From positions 248,001 to 312,000 of the forward strand of contig NZBA01000050.1 of assembly GCA_002686265.1 (NCBI GenBank): a stretch of 64,000 nt of DNA, given 5' to 3'. This stretch comes from Planctomycetota bacterium. GTDB lineage: Bacteria > Planctomycetota > UBA1135 > GCA-002686595. Each line of letters starts with the position of its first letter. Within the stretch, counting starts at the first letter, position 1. The notes beneath the pieces were generated by a model. That model searched no databases. It saw nothing but the letters and a program-made list of their open reading frames with translations, and was not told where the DNA came from. This document shows, piece after piece, positions 51,067 to 59,412 of this stretch. The translations under genes were made by a program, and so were the position numbers.

Positions 51067-52500
51067 TCACTCGCGCAGGTAGACGTGGACGTCGAGGTCG
51101 CGTCCCTCCATGTCGACAGCGAAGCGGCGCACGAGACGACAATCCGACCGAAGCCAGGCCTCGATGCGCGCCCTGTCCCGCTCGCCGAAGCCCTCGAACC
51201 ACTGCGGGCGCACGACGACCCAGATGCGCCGCGCGTGGCGCGCCCAGCGCCGCGGCCCGGCGGGAAACCACTCCGAGAGGGTGCCGACTACCTCGGGATG
51301 GCGCAGGTCGCGGTTGGCGCCGCCGAGGGTGAACTCGCCCACGGGCGCCGCCATGCCGAGCACCAGATCCCCCGGCCTCCGCCGCGCGTCCACGTACTCG
51401 TAGGCGGCGCGCCACTGCGGCCGCTCTCCCTCACGCACGACCATGTAGAGAGCCAGGTTGGCCAACGCCGGCAACAGCAGCAGGGCGGCGACGGCTCGAT
51501 CGCGCAGGCAGCGCTCGTCGCAGGCCGAGGGTGCGAGCAGGGCGCTCGCGAGCACCGCCGCCCACGGCAGGAGCGCGAGAACGTACTGAGCCGACATCAC
51601 GACCCGTGCCGCCAGGACCGTCACGAGCGCCGCGCAGAGCACGACGACCGTCAGGGCGAAGCCGATGAAGGGCTCACCCCGGCGCAGGCCCGCCCAGGCG
51701 CCGGCGGCGGCCCCGGCCAAGAGCGCGGGCGTGAAGAAGTAGCCGCAGGTCAACAGCAGGTGAGCCACGCCCGCGGCCGGGTGGGCGACCGGCTTCTGCC
51801 CGGCGTGGTGCGCCAGGGTGGCGAGGGCGCGCGGCCCCACCCCGACGACCGCCAGGAGCAGCAGGAGCAGGAGCGCCGCCCAGGCGGCGCGCGGCAACGG
51901 CTGCCCGCTTCGCGCACGGCGCCAGAGCGCGGCAGCGGCGAGAGGACCGGCCAGCAGGGCTGCCGAGGGGTGCATCGCCCCCGCCAGACAGACCGTCCCC
52001 AGCCCGGCAGCGGCCAGGACCCGCCCGCCGCCCGGACCGGCCCGACGCCACGCGCCGCGCAGGAACAGGCCCACGCCAAACAGGGAGACGGCCAGGGCGA
52101 AGGTGTAGAAGCGCGCGCTCTGGGACCAGTACACGTGCCAGGCACTACAGGCCAGGAGCGCGGCGGCGAAGGCCGAGCGACGCGTGCCGAGCGCCGGGCG
52201 GAAAGCCCACCAAGTGAGAGGCACGCAGGCGATCCCGCCCAGACAGGGCGCGAGGCGCAGGGAGAACTCGCTCGGTTCGCCTCCGGCGAGCGCGACCGCG
52301 GCCCCGATCAGGCGGTAGCCCCAGGGGTTGAAGATCTGCTCGCTGCCCAGGGCGTGGTGCAAGTCGGCCCAGGTGTAGGCCTCGTCGATCCACAGACCCC
52401 ACTCGCCCAGGCGCAGCAAGCGCACGGGCGCCAACAACAGCGCGAGCCACAGGAACGGACCCGCGCCCGCTTTCCAGGACTGCCCTGAGAATTGCGACAT
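51067..52500 (-). CDS. GT-C membrane glycosyltransferase (ArnT/GT39-like)
   Basis: 477 residues with 10-12 hydrophobic segments and a soluble C-terminus from about 360. The first periplasmic loop contains LWIDEAYTWADLHHAL, whose Asp-Glu matches the catalytic acidic pair of polyprenyl-phosphate-sugar-dependent GT-C enzymes. SARFYTFALAVSLFG and CSAWHVYWSQ are further family-like elements. Such enzymes transfer a sugar from a lipid carrier to lipid A, protein or teichoic-like glycans on the outer face of the inner membrane. The donor is probably made by the GT2 pair at 53594-55562. ATG 52500; divergent from the PEGA lipoprotein. Confidence 0.8.
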   Translation of the reverse strand: MSQFSGQSWKAGAGPFLWLALLLAPVRLLRLGEWGLWIDEAYTWADLHHALGSEQIFNPWGYRLIGAAVALAGGEPSEFSLRLAPCLGGIACVPLTWWAFRPALGTRRSAFAAALLACSAWHVYWSQSARFYTFALAVSLFGVGLFLRGAWRRAGPGGGRVLAAAGLGTVCLAGAMHPSAALLAGPLAAAALWRRARSGQPLPRAAWAALLLLLLLAVVGVGPRALATLAHHAGQKPVAHPAAGVAHLLLTCGYFFTPALLAGAAAGAWAGLRRGEPFIGFALTVVVLCAALVTVLAARVVMSAQYVLALLPWAAVLASALLAPSACDERCLRDRAVAALLLLPALANLALYMVVREGERPQWRAAYEYVDARRRPGDLVLGMAAPVGEFTLGGANRDLRHPEVVGTLSEWFPAGPRRWARHARRIWVVVRPQWFEGFGERDRARIEAWLRSDCRLVRRFAVDMEGRDLDVHVYLRE

Positions 52501-52567
52501 GAGAGCTTCAGCAGAGTTCCACAGCCGGCCGACGATCGCAACAGCCCTCCGAGCACCTCACCGGCGC

Positions 52568-52596
52568 TTGCGTCCCCTCCCGCCGCATCCCAGAAT
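52568..52596 (+). promoter_or_regulatory. Candidate promoter for the leaderless PEGA-gmhB mRNA
   Basis: TTGCGT (52568-52573), exactly 17 bases, then CAGAAT (52591-52596), seven bases before GTG 52604. Both hexamers match 4 of 6 consensus positions. The predicted start of transcription coincides with the start codon. Confidence 0.4.
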
Positions 52597-52603
52597 CAGC
52601 CTC

Positions 52604-53029
52604 GTGCCGCGCCTCATCCACCGCCTCCGCCCGGCCCTCGCCGTCCTCGCCGCCCTCACCGCCGGCTGCGCCGCTCCCGGCGGCCGCACGCCGGTTCTCT
52701 TCACGACCGAGCCCCCCGGCGCTGCCGTGCTCCTCGACGGCCGTTACTCCGGCTTCGCCACGCCCTGCCAGATCGGCCTGCCCCTCGACGGCGGTGCGAT
52801 CCACGTGGAACTGGCCAAGGACGGCTTCGTGACCGCCGTGCGCGACCTGGAGGGGGGCACGCACACGATCACACTCCTGTGGAGCGAGATGAACGTCGGC
52901 CACCGCGCCTGGCGTTTCCCCCTGCACCTCAACGCCGACGACTTCTTCGTGCCGGTGCGCGCGGTGAGCCCGATCAAGCCGGCGCGCATCTTCGTTCGCC
53001 TCGCCCGCAGCGCGGACTCGGAGCTCTGA
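52604..53029 (+). CDS. PEGA-domain lipoprotein
   Basis: 141 residues. A basic n-region and hydrophobic core end in the lipobox LTAGC, giving a lipoprotein. The mature N-terminal part is a PEGA domain (VLFTTEPPGAAVLLDGRYSG ... TPCQIGLPL ... VELAKDGFVTAVRDL), a small beta fold named for its PEGA motif (here PPGA) and common in surface or S-layer-like proteins. The C-terminal ~40 residues (FPLHLNADDFFVPVRAVSP) are unique. GTG 52604 is chosen because it gives a normal signal peptide and fits the promoter geometry. The gmhB gene starts two bases after its stop. Confidence 0.75.
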   Translation: MPRLIHRLRPALAVLAALTAGCAAPGGRTPVLFTTEPPGAAVLLDGRYSGFATPCQIGLPLDGGAIHVELAKDGFVTAVRDLEGGTHTITLLWSEMNVGHRAWRFPLHLNADDFFVPVRAVSPIKPARIFVRLARSADSEL

Positions 53030-53030
53030 G

Positions 53031-53621
53031 GTGCGGCCGGCGGTCTTCCTGGATCGCGACGGCACCCTGATCGTCGAGCGCGACTTCCTGACCGAAGCCG
53101 ACGAGCTCACGCTCCTGCCGGGAGCCGCAGAGGCCGTGGCGCGCCTGAACACCGCGGGCTGGGCGGCGGTAGTCGTCACCAACCAGAGCGCCATCGCCCG
53201 CGGCCTGCTCGACGAGCGAACCCTAGGCGAGATCCACCAGCGTCTACACGCCGAGCTCGCCGAGCACGGCGCGTACCTCGACGGCGTGTTCCACTGTCCC
53301 CACCACCCCGAGCACCCGACGCCGCCCCTGCGCGCCACTTGCTCGTGCCGCAAGCCGCTCCCCGGCCTGCTCGAGCGCGCCGCGCGCGAGCTGGACCTCG
53401 ACCCCGTGCGCAGCTGGTGCGTGGGCGACGCCGAGCGCGACCTGTTGGCGGGCGAAGCACTCGGAGCGCGCGGGATCCTGGTAGCCACCGGCAAGGGCGT
53501 GAGCGAGGCGGCGCGCATGAGCGCCGCCGGCCGGCCGCCCGTTCGCGCGGCCGCCGACCTCATGGCAGCGGTCAGCACGATCTTGAGCGCCGATCAGGCC
53601 TCGGCGTCGGGCTGCTCGTAG
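53031..53621 (+). CDS. gmhB: D-glycero-D-manno-heptose 1,7-bisphosphate phosphatase
   Basis: 196-residue HAD-family phosphatase that removes the C7 phosphate in ADP-heptose synthesis for LPS core, or the GDP-heptose route for glycoproteins. HAD motifs are FLDRDGTL (6-13; nucleophile D8, acid D10), TNQS (50-53), CRKP with the conserved Lys (106-109) and VGDAERD (131-137). The structural zinc site is present (C89, H91, C104, C106). GTG 53031 starts two bases after the PEGA stop, so the genes are coupled. The last 28 bases overlap the convergent GT2 gene. Confidence 0.9.
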   Translation: MRPAVFLDRDGTLIVERDFLTEADELTLLPGAAEAVARLNTAGWAAVVVTNQSAIARGLLDERTLGEIHQRLHAELAEHGAYLDGVFHCPHHPEHPTPPLRATCSCRKPLPGLLERAARELDLDPVRSWCVGDAERDLLAGEALGARGILVATGKGVSEAARMSAAGRPPVRAAADLMAAVSTILSADQASASGCS

Positions 53622-54607
53622 ACGCGCTCGATGCGGTACTCGCGCAGGGCGCTGGCGCGGGTGTAGATGATGATCTCGCCCACCAGCCCGAAGCCGACGA
53701 CCTGCACCCCGAGCACGAAGAGCATCACGCCCAAGAGGAACAGCGGCCGGTTCCAGACGCCCGCCTCGGGGATCAGGAGCTTCTGCACCAGGACGCCGCC
53801 CGCGAGCGCGCCACCGAGGAACGCGAACAGGCCGCCGAGGGCACCGAAGAAGCGCAGGGGCTGCAGGGTGAAGCGCGTCAGGAAGACCACCGCCGCGATG
53901 TCGATCGCGCGCCGAACGTAGACGCCCAGGCCGAAGATCCCCGCCCCGCCCCATTCGCGCACGTGACGCACCTTGACCTCCTCGACGGTGAACCCCTGGC
54001 GGTAGGCGACCACCGGCAGGAAGCGGTACATGTCGCCGTAGATCGCCAATCCGGCCAGAGCCTCGCGCCGCATGGCGCGCAGGTAGCAGTTGAGGTCGTG
54101 GAAGGGCGCCCCGATGATGCGCCGAATCAGAAGGTTGAAGCAGGCCGATTGCAGACGATTCAGCACGGGATCGACGCGCGGCTTGCGCCAGGGGACGACC
54201 AGGTCCGCGCCGCCGTCGATGGCGCTCAACATCGCTCCAAGCTCCGCCGGATCGATCTGGACGTACTGCGGGGAGGTCACGATCACGCGCCCGCGAGCGC
54301 GCTCGAGGCCGGCGGAAAGGCAGGCTGACTCGCCGAAGCGCTGCTGAAAGGCGAGCGGACGCACTTGCTCGGGGTTCTCGAGCTCCAGGGCCGCCGCCTC
54401 CTCCCAGGCCGAACCTCGCACACCGTCGAAGACGGCCACGCACTCCCAGCTACGCCCTTGGCGCGTGAGCTCGGCCCCCAACGCCTCGATCACCTCCCGA
54501 ACGCAACCGTCCGCAGTCTGCACAGGCAGGACGATCGTCACGTCGAGAGTCGCCTCCGCCTGGGGCGCCGCCTCGCGCGCGGGGGGCTGCTGCTCCGGCT
54601 CACTCAT
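53594..54607 (-). CDS. GT2 family membrane glycosyltransferase lacking the DxD motif
   Basis: 337 residues with the GtrB/DPM-like layout: a GT-A domain (~20-230) and two C-terminal transmembrane helices (~255-280 and ~290-315). The usual donor-site motifs are altered. Where the upstream paralogue has VTLDGDLQNDP, this protein reads VTSPQYVQIDP (110-120), and the first acidic patch is VFDGVRGSA instead of VDDHSRDQS. The rest of the fold is preserved (FGESACLSAGLERARG; HDLNCYLRAMRREAL). I infer a catalytically impaired partner or a changed donor mode. ATG 54607 overlaps the upstream GT2 stop by eight bases, so both are made together, as for a heteromer. Confidence 0.82.
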   Translation of the reverse strand: MSEPEQQPPAREAAPQAEATLDVTIVLPVQTADGCVREVIEALGAELTRQGRSWECVAVFDGVRGSAWEEAAALELENPEQVRPLAFQQRFGESACLSAGLERARGRVIVTSPQYVQIDPAELGAMLSAIDGGADLVVPWRKPRVDPVLNRLQSACFNLLIRRIIGAPFHDLNCYLRAMRREALAGLAIYGDMYRFLPVVAYRQGFTVEEVKVRHVREWGGAGIFGLGVYVRRAIDIAAVVFLTRFTLQPLRFFGALGGLFAFLGGALAGGVLVQKLLIPEAGVWNRPLFLLGVMLFVLGVQVVGFGLVGEIIIYTRASALREYRIERVYEQPDAEA

Positions 54608-55562
54608 GGGGACTCGTCGTGAGGATGCGGCGGCCGCGCCCGGCGAGGTGTACATCGCTGGCCTTCACGACCAACTCGGCCAACAAACCGAGCAGGAAGA
54701 AGTAGACCCACGCCATGAAGCACAAGGCGAAGGCGCCCAGCATGGCGCCGAACTCGACTCCGCCGGTGGATCCCCGCGCGCCGAGGGACCAACCGCCGTA
54801 GGCGACCGCTAGGGCAGCGGCGCCGAAGGGCGCAGCCAGGAACAGGAAGTACTGCAACGGACTGCGCGAGAAGGAGGCGATCATCTTGACCGTCAGGAGA
54901 TCCGCCAGGACGCCCCACGCCCGAGCCAGACCGTACTTACTGCGGCCAAAGCGCCGCGCGCGATGACCGACGACGACCTCACCCACGCGCGCCCCACTAC
55001 CGGCCGACATGGCCGGCAGGAAGCGGTGCTGCTCGGCGTAGATCGGCAGCTGCTCGACCAACTGACGCCGGAAGGCCTTCAGGGTGCAGCCGGTGTCGTG
55101 GATCGCGACGCCGGTGATCCAAGCGATCAATCTGTTGGCGAGCTTGGAGGGCAGGGTGCGCAGCAGGACGCCATCGTGCCGCTCGCAGCGCCAGCCGGCG
55201 ACGATGTCGTAGCCCTCGTCGAGCCGGCGCAGGAGGGCGGGGATGTCGCGCGGATCGTTCTGCAAGTCACCGTCGAGGGTGACCACGACGCGCCCGCGCG
55301 ACTGAGTGAACCCCGCGGCGAGGGCGGCGGTCTGGCCCGCACGGGCCCGGAAGCAAACTACCCGCACGCGGCGATCGCTCCGCCACAGCTCCAGCAACCG
55401 CGCTCGAGACTGGTCCCTGGAATGGTCGTCGACGTACAGCACCTCCCAGGTCCAGCCGCCCGACTCGAGGGCGGCCACCAGCTCGGCGTGCAGGACCGGT
55501 AGGTTCTGCTCCTCGTCGAACACGGGCACGACGATCGAGAGGTCGAGGGGGAGGGACATCAT
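54600..55562 (-). CDS. GT2 family polyprenyl-phosphate glycosyltransferase (GtrB/ArnC-like)
   Basis: 320 residues: a GT-A domain followed by two C-terminal transmembrane helices (~235-258 and ~275-300), the layout of GtrB/ArnC-type enzymes that load a sugar onto undecaprenyl phosphate on the cytosolic face. Motifs are VVPVFDEEQNLP (11-22), VDDHSRDQ (44-51), the metal-binding LDGDLQNDP (96-104) and the IHDTGCTLKAFRR block. ATG 55562 or the adjacent ATG 55559 start the fold; the long open frame further upstream is not coding-like and lies opposite the divergent gene's N-terminus. The product likely feeds the ArnT-like transferase at 51067. Confidence 0.88.
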   Translation of the reverse strand: MMSLPLDLSIVVPVFDEEQNLPVLHAELVAALESGGWTWEVLYVDDHSRDQSRARLLELWRSDRRVRVVCFRARAGQTAALAAGFTQSRGRVVVTLDGDLQNDPRDIPALLRRLDEGYDIVAGWRCERHDGVLLRTLPSKLANRLIAWITGVAIHDTGCTLKAFRRQLVEQLPIYAEQHRFLPAMSAGSGARVGEVVVGHRARRFGRSKYGLARAWGVLADLLTVKMIASFSRSPLQYFLFLAAPFGAAALAVAYGGWSLGARGSTGGVEFGAMLGAFALCFMAWVYFFLLGLLAELVVKASDVHLAGRGRRILTTSPHE

Positions 55563-55717
55563 GAGAGGGAAACCAAGACGACCCCGCGCACGGCCGGGGC
55601 ACGCGGGCCGGGGCCCCTTGGGGTTCTTCGGCCGAGAACGCGGCAGGATAAAGGTCCGGAGCACTCTCAGCCGCCCTCGACCCACGACAGGCGCCGCACA
55701 GAGGATTTGTCCCGACT

Positions 55718-55746
55718 TTGAGACTGAGCCCGATCCGGGATAGGAT
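55718..55746 (+). promoter_or_regulatory. Sigma-70-like promoter for a leaderless mRNA
   Basis: TTGAGA (55718-55723), a 17-base spacer and TAGGAT (55741-55746) end six bases before ATG 55753. It matches TTGACA at 5 of 6 and TATAAT at 4 of 6, the best such promoter noticed in the window. Transcription would begin at or next to the start codon. Confidence 0.55.
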
Positions 55747-55752
55747 GCGGTG

Positions 55753-57114
55753 ATGAGCGACGACCTTGGAGCGGTACCGAGGGAATGCCCCTGGACCCTG
55801 GTGCTCGGCCCCGGCCCTGCCCTGGCGCGCCTGGCGGCCTGGCTCCGGGCACACCCCGCGGAGCCCGCCGGCGGGACTCCGAAGTCGGTCGAACAGCTCG
55901 ACGATTGGTGTGAGCTGTATTCCACCTTCCCAGACAATGGCCGCCTGCTGGTGGATGCGGACGCTCTCGCGGCTTCCGACCGAGGGAGGATCGAGGACTT
56001 CCTCGACGCCCACCGCGCTTGGCGCCTGCACCTGTGCGGCAGTGATCCCACGGGAGCAGCGGCGCGCCGCCTGCTCGATGCCGAGCGAGCACGATGGACA
56101 CCCTGGCCCCCCGATCTGCTCGAGCTCGAGGGCCTGCTGCGCACACCGGCCTCGCCGTCGCTCCAAGGAGCGACGGCTCCCGAGCAACGACCCGCCCAGG
56201 CGCGCGAGGAGGCGGGCCCGGACGCGAGCGGCGAGACGAACGACCCCGCCCGCACGGACGCCACCCCCCCGCTCGGCTCCGGAACGTCAGGACGCCTCGA
56301 CCCGCGCATGCGGGAGGAGATCGAGGCCATCCTCGAGTGCCCCGGGACGCCCTCCGACGCCGCCCCCCACTCTCCAGCCGAGCTGACCGAGCCAGCCGGG
56401 CAGGCCGGGCCGGCCGGGCAGACCGAGCCGGCCGGGCAGGCCGAGCCGGCCGACCCCGCTCCGTTCTTCCGCGCGCAGGTGGCGGACCTCGCCGACATCG
56501 CCCAGCGCCTGCACTTCTCCCTCGCGCGCTGCCGCCCGCTACCCGACTCCGACAGCGCGGACGCACCCGCGGCGCCCGACGCCGCCGCCTTCGACGACCT
56601 CGAAGCCGAGCTGCTGCACCTCGAGCAGTTCACGCGCACTCTCGGCTACACGGCCGCGCCCCCCGCCTGCGGCAAGCAGACGCTCGACCTCGAGCGCCTG
56701 CTCGAGGAGCAGCTCGCCTCCCTGACCGCCGTCGAGCCTCGGCCGACCACGCACCTCGCCACCGGTGAGGCCCTGCCGGTAGCCGCCGACAAGGCGCTCT
56801 TGGCCCAAGCCCTCGACGCACTGCTCTTCCTGGCTCTCTCGACGACCGGAGCCGACGGCACCTTACGCATCGAAGCCGCCGCGGACGGTCCTAGGGCGCG
56901 GGTGATCCTGGCCTTCCCCGCCGGTCCCCTCGCGGGCCTGGAGCCGGCGGTGATCCTCGAACCCTACGGCGTCTCCGCGCTCCTGCCGGAGCTGGGCCCC
57001 AACGCCCTCGCCGCCGCACGCGGCATCATCCGCGGCCAGGGCGGCTCCCTGACCCTCTCGACCGGGCCCGAGGAGCACCTGATCTGGCTCCTCGAGCTGC
57101 CCCTGGCCAAGTGA
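55753..57114 (+). CDS. Histidine-kinase-like protein with degenerate ATPase domain
   Basis: 453 residues. An N-terminal alpha/beta part (~10-115) is followed by a disordered linker with an 18-bp-period repeat (residues ~213-236). A two-helix segment (~240-310; QVADLADIAQRLHFSLARC, LEAELLHLEQFTRTLGY) sits where a DHp domain would be, and the C-terminal domain resembles HATPase_c. The latter keeps the late G-box-like AAARGIIRGQGGSLTLSTG but lacks a clear N-box Asn, and no phospho-acceptor His in an H-E/D context is visible. It may be a pseudokinase or non-catalytic partner for the activator at 57949. The promoter ends six bases before ATG 55753; GTG 55750 is adjacent. Confidence 0.7.
   Translation: MSDDLGAVPRECPWTLVLGPGPALARLAAWLRAHPAEPAGGTPKSVEQLDDWCELYSTFPDNGRLLVDADALAASDRGRIEDFLDAHRAWRLHLCGSDPTGAAARRLLDAERARWTPWPPDLLELEGLLRTPASPSLQGATAPEQRPAQAREEAGPDASGETNDPARTDATPPLGSGTSGRLDPRMREEIEAILECPGTPSDAAPHSPAELTEPAGQAGPAGQTEPAGQAEPADPAPFFRAQVADLADIAQRLHFSLARCRPLPDSDSADAPAAPDAAAFDDLEAELLHLEQFTRTLGYTAAPPACGKQTLDLERLLEEQLASLTAVEPRPTTHLATGEALPVAADKALLAQALDALLFLALSTTGADGTLRIEAAADGPRARVILAFPAGPLAGLEPAVILEPYGVSALLPELGPNALAAARGIIRGQGGSLTLSTGPEEHLIWLLELPLAK
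56389..56460 (+). repeat. Coding 18-bp tandem repeat (EPAGQA units)
   Basis: Four imperfect 18-bp units encode EPAGQA, GPAGQT, EPAGQA and EPADPA in the linker of the histidine-kinase-like protein. Being a multiple of three, copy-number change would keep the frame and alter only linker length. Confidence 0.65.
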
Positions 57115-57123
57115 GCACCGCGC

Positions 57124-57644
57124 CTACTCACCGCCCGGCGGCCTGGGCGCGGGCTCATTGATGCGCTCGAGCGCCGCGAGGGCCGCGGCGCTCACCGCCG
57201 GCCCCTCGCCCAGCAGGCCGATCAAGGCCGGGATGGACTCCCGCGCACGGAAGGTCCCCAGGCCGCGCACCGCCTCGACGCGCACCGCCTCGTCCCGATC
57301 GGGCCCGAGAATCGCCAGGAGCATGTCGAAGGCCGCGGGTGGCCGCTCGACGGCGAATCGCTCCTCCGCGGGCTCCCCGGCGCCGCCGGCGTCGCTCCAA
57401 GACAAGGGCGTTCCGAGGGCAGCGACCGGTGGAGCGGCCTCTTCGAGCAGATCGCGCCAGGCGATGCGGACGAGTTCCGCCGATGCGTCGACGCGGCTCG
57501 CCAGGCCCGCCGATGCGCGCGCGCGAGCATCTCCGCCGGGAAGCGGGTCGCCAGCGCCGCCCAGACCAGGGCCGCCGCCGAGAGCACGCCCGCCACGACC
57601 AGGAACCGCCCGCGGCCCGGACCGATACCGGGAGCCGGGTTCAT
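57124..57644 (-). pseudogene. Frameshifted HEAT-like membrane-anchored protein
   Basis: Reading from ATG 57644, the first frame gives an N-terminal anchor (RFLVVAGVLSAAALVWAAL) and continues to FPAEMLARA. The following residues then turn Arg/Ser-rich and out of character. A second frame carries the rest (AGLASRVDASAELVRIAWRD ... FDMLLAILGPDRDEAVRVEA ... RESIPALIGLLGEG), a pair of HEAT-like repeats ending at TGA 57124. Removing two bases from the GCGCGCGCGCG run at 57515-57525 joins them into one ~170-residue protein. The break may be a real slippage mutation, a phase-variable tract or a sequencing error. TATGAT six bases before the adjacent GTG is a -10 candidate. Confidence 0.7.
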
Positions 57645-57948
57645 CACGCAGCGATCATACTCGCGAAACCGTGCACCCGGCGGTGTGGGCCTTTCGCTGG
57701 CGGTGCTCCCGCGCCCGTGGCCCGCGGACAATCGTGGAGGTCGTCGAGGACGCGGGGCATGGGAGAGCGCCTCCAGCCGGCCGTGCGCGCGTTCTCGGCT
57801 GGAGGTTCGCGAGGGAAGCGGGTCGAGCCCGCGGAGAAGGCGGACGGGCAGGGCGGAGTCAACGCGTCTGGACCGGGCTCGGCGCCTGTCCTGCGCCTGC
57901 GCCACTGCGCCTCAACTCCCGCGGGGCCGGATGTCGAAGAAGGTGAAC
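57645..57948. promoter_or_regulatory. Divergent intergenic region with 9-bp dyad
   Basis: No gene is visible in these 304 bases. CCTCCAGCC at 57770-57778 and its exact complement GGCTGGAGG at 57797-57805 form a dyad with an 18-base spacer, about 145 bases upstream of the activator gene, a plausible regulator-binding or attenuator site. The SD GAAGAAGGTG for the activator lies at the right end. Confidence 0.4.
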
Positions 57949-59412
57949 ATGCCCGCCTCTGCCAAGCCCTCCCCCCTGCCCCAGCGCCTGCTCCTGATCG
58001 ACGGTGATGTCGAGGGAGCGCGACACCTCGCCGACGCCCTCGAAGTCCGCGGGAACTCGGTCGAGGTCTGCGGCGGCGGCCGGCGACTCGAACGCCTGCT
58101 GCGCGGCGAGGTCTGGGACGCGATCCTGAGCGATCCGCAGGTCGCACCCATGGAGACCTTCGCCGGGCTGCTCGAACGCCCCGGCGCACCGGCCGTGATC
58201 CTGATCTCCGGGTTCGGCTCGATCCAGGACGCGGTCGCGGCCATGAAGCTGGGAGCCTCCAACTACCTCTCGCGGCCGGTCTCCTCCGAACAGGTCGCCG
58301 TCGCCCTCACGCGCGCGCTCGAGAACCGCGACCTGCGCGCCGAGAACCGTCGCCTCAAGGCCGAGGTCGGCGAGCGCTTCGAACTCGACAACCTGCAGAG
58401 CCGCCACCCGTCGATGGCGGCCGTCTTCGAACTGCTGCGGTCGGTAGCCGACACCCGCGCCACGATCCTGATCGAGGGCGAGAGCGGCACGGGGAAGACC
58501 CTGCTGGCGCGCGCCGTCCACCGCCACTCCGCGCGCGCCGACGCACCCTTCGTCGAGGTCAACTGCGGCGCCCTCCCCGATAGCCTGCTCGAGAGCGAGC
58601 TCTTCGGCCATGCCCGCGGCGCGTTCACCGGGGCGGCCCGCGAGCGCAAGGGCAAGTTCGAGACAGCCCACACGGGCACGCTCTTCCTCGACGAGATCGC
58701 CTGCGCATCTCTCGACCTGCAGGTCAAGCTGCTGCGCGTCCTGCAGGACCGCGAGTACGAACGCGTCGGCGACGACCGCACGCGCAAGGTCGACGTGCGC
58801 GTCATCGCAGCCACCAACACCGACCTCGAGCGAGCCGTACGCGAGGAGCGCTTCCGCCAGGACCTGTACTACCGAATCCGCGTCCTGCACGTGGAGGTCC
58901 CGCCCCTTCGCAAGCGCCCCGCCGACGTGCCGCTCTTGGCGGAGGAGTTCTGCGAGCGCCTGAGCGCCGAGCACGGGCGCTCCCTCGCGGGGATCGATCC
59001 CGGTGCTCTGGCCCTCTTGTGCTCCCACGACTGGCCCGGCAACGTGCGCGAGCTACAGAACGGGATCGAGCGCGCCGTGCTGCTCGCCCGCGGTGAGCGC
59101 ATCCGCACGCGCGATCTGCCGCCGGAGCTAGCTCTCAGCGAAGCGCCCGGCCGCGCCGCCTCCGCCCCTGCCGAGGGCGGTTGCGCCCCTACCACCCTGC
59201 GCGCCGCCGTCGACGAGACCGAGCGGGCGACCCTCGTTGCGTGCTTGCGCCGCTACTCGGGTTGCCGGAAACACGCCGCGCGGGAATTGGGCGTGAACAG
59301 GACGACCTTGTTCAACAAGATGAGGAAGCACGCCCTGATGGATGTGGACTTCGAATTGCCCTCGGGCGGGTCCACGCCGACGGCCGCGCCCGAGCCCCGC
59401 CCCTCCCCATGA
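57949..59412 (+). CDS. Sigma-54 activator with degenerate receiver domain
   Basis: 487 residues: receiver-like domain (12-125), AAA+ (~150-390) and Fis HTH (CRKHAARELGVNRTTLFNKM). The AAA+ is canonical: Walker A GESGTGKT (177-184), GAFTGA (224-229), Walker B LFLDEI (245-250), arginine-finger region FRQDLYYRIRVLHV. In the receiver the acidic pair is spaced as D18-G-D20 and the invariant Lys is Arg (R109 in LSRP), while D62 is kept. Phosphorylation control may therefore be weak or replaced by protein contact. ATG 57949 is favoured by an AGAAGG SD; ATG 57931 is in frame. The stop overlaps the TPR gene start as ATGA, so the TPR protein is translationally coupled. Confidence 0.9.
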   Translation: MPASAKPSPLPQRLLLIDGDVEGARHLADALEVRGNSVEVCGGGRRLERLLRGEVWDAILSDPQVAPMETFAGLLERPGAPAVILISGFGSIQDAVAAMKLGASNYLSRPVSSEQVAVALTRALENRDLRAENRRLKAEVGERFELDNLQSRHPSMAAVFELLRSVADTRATILIEGESGTGKTLLARAVHRHSARADAPFVEVNCGALPDSLLESELFGHARGAFTGAARERKGKFETAHTGTLFLDEIACASLDLQVKLLRVLQDREYERVGDDRTRKVDVRVIAATNTDLERAVREERFRQDLYYRIRVLHVEVPPLRKRPADVPLLAEEFCERLSAEHGRSLAGIDPGALALLCSHDWPGNVRELQNGIERAVLLARGERIRTRDLPPELALSEAPGRAASAPAEGGCAPTTLRAAVDETERATLVACLRRYSGCRKHAARELGVNRTTLFNKMRKHALMDVDFELPSGGSTPTAAPEPRPSP

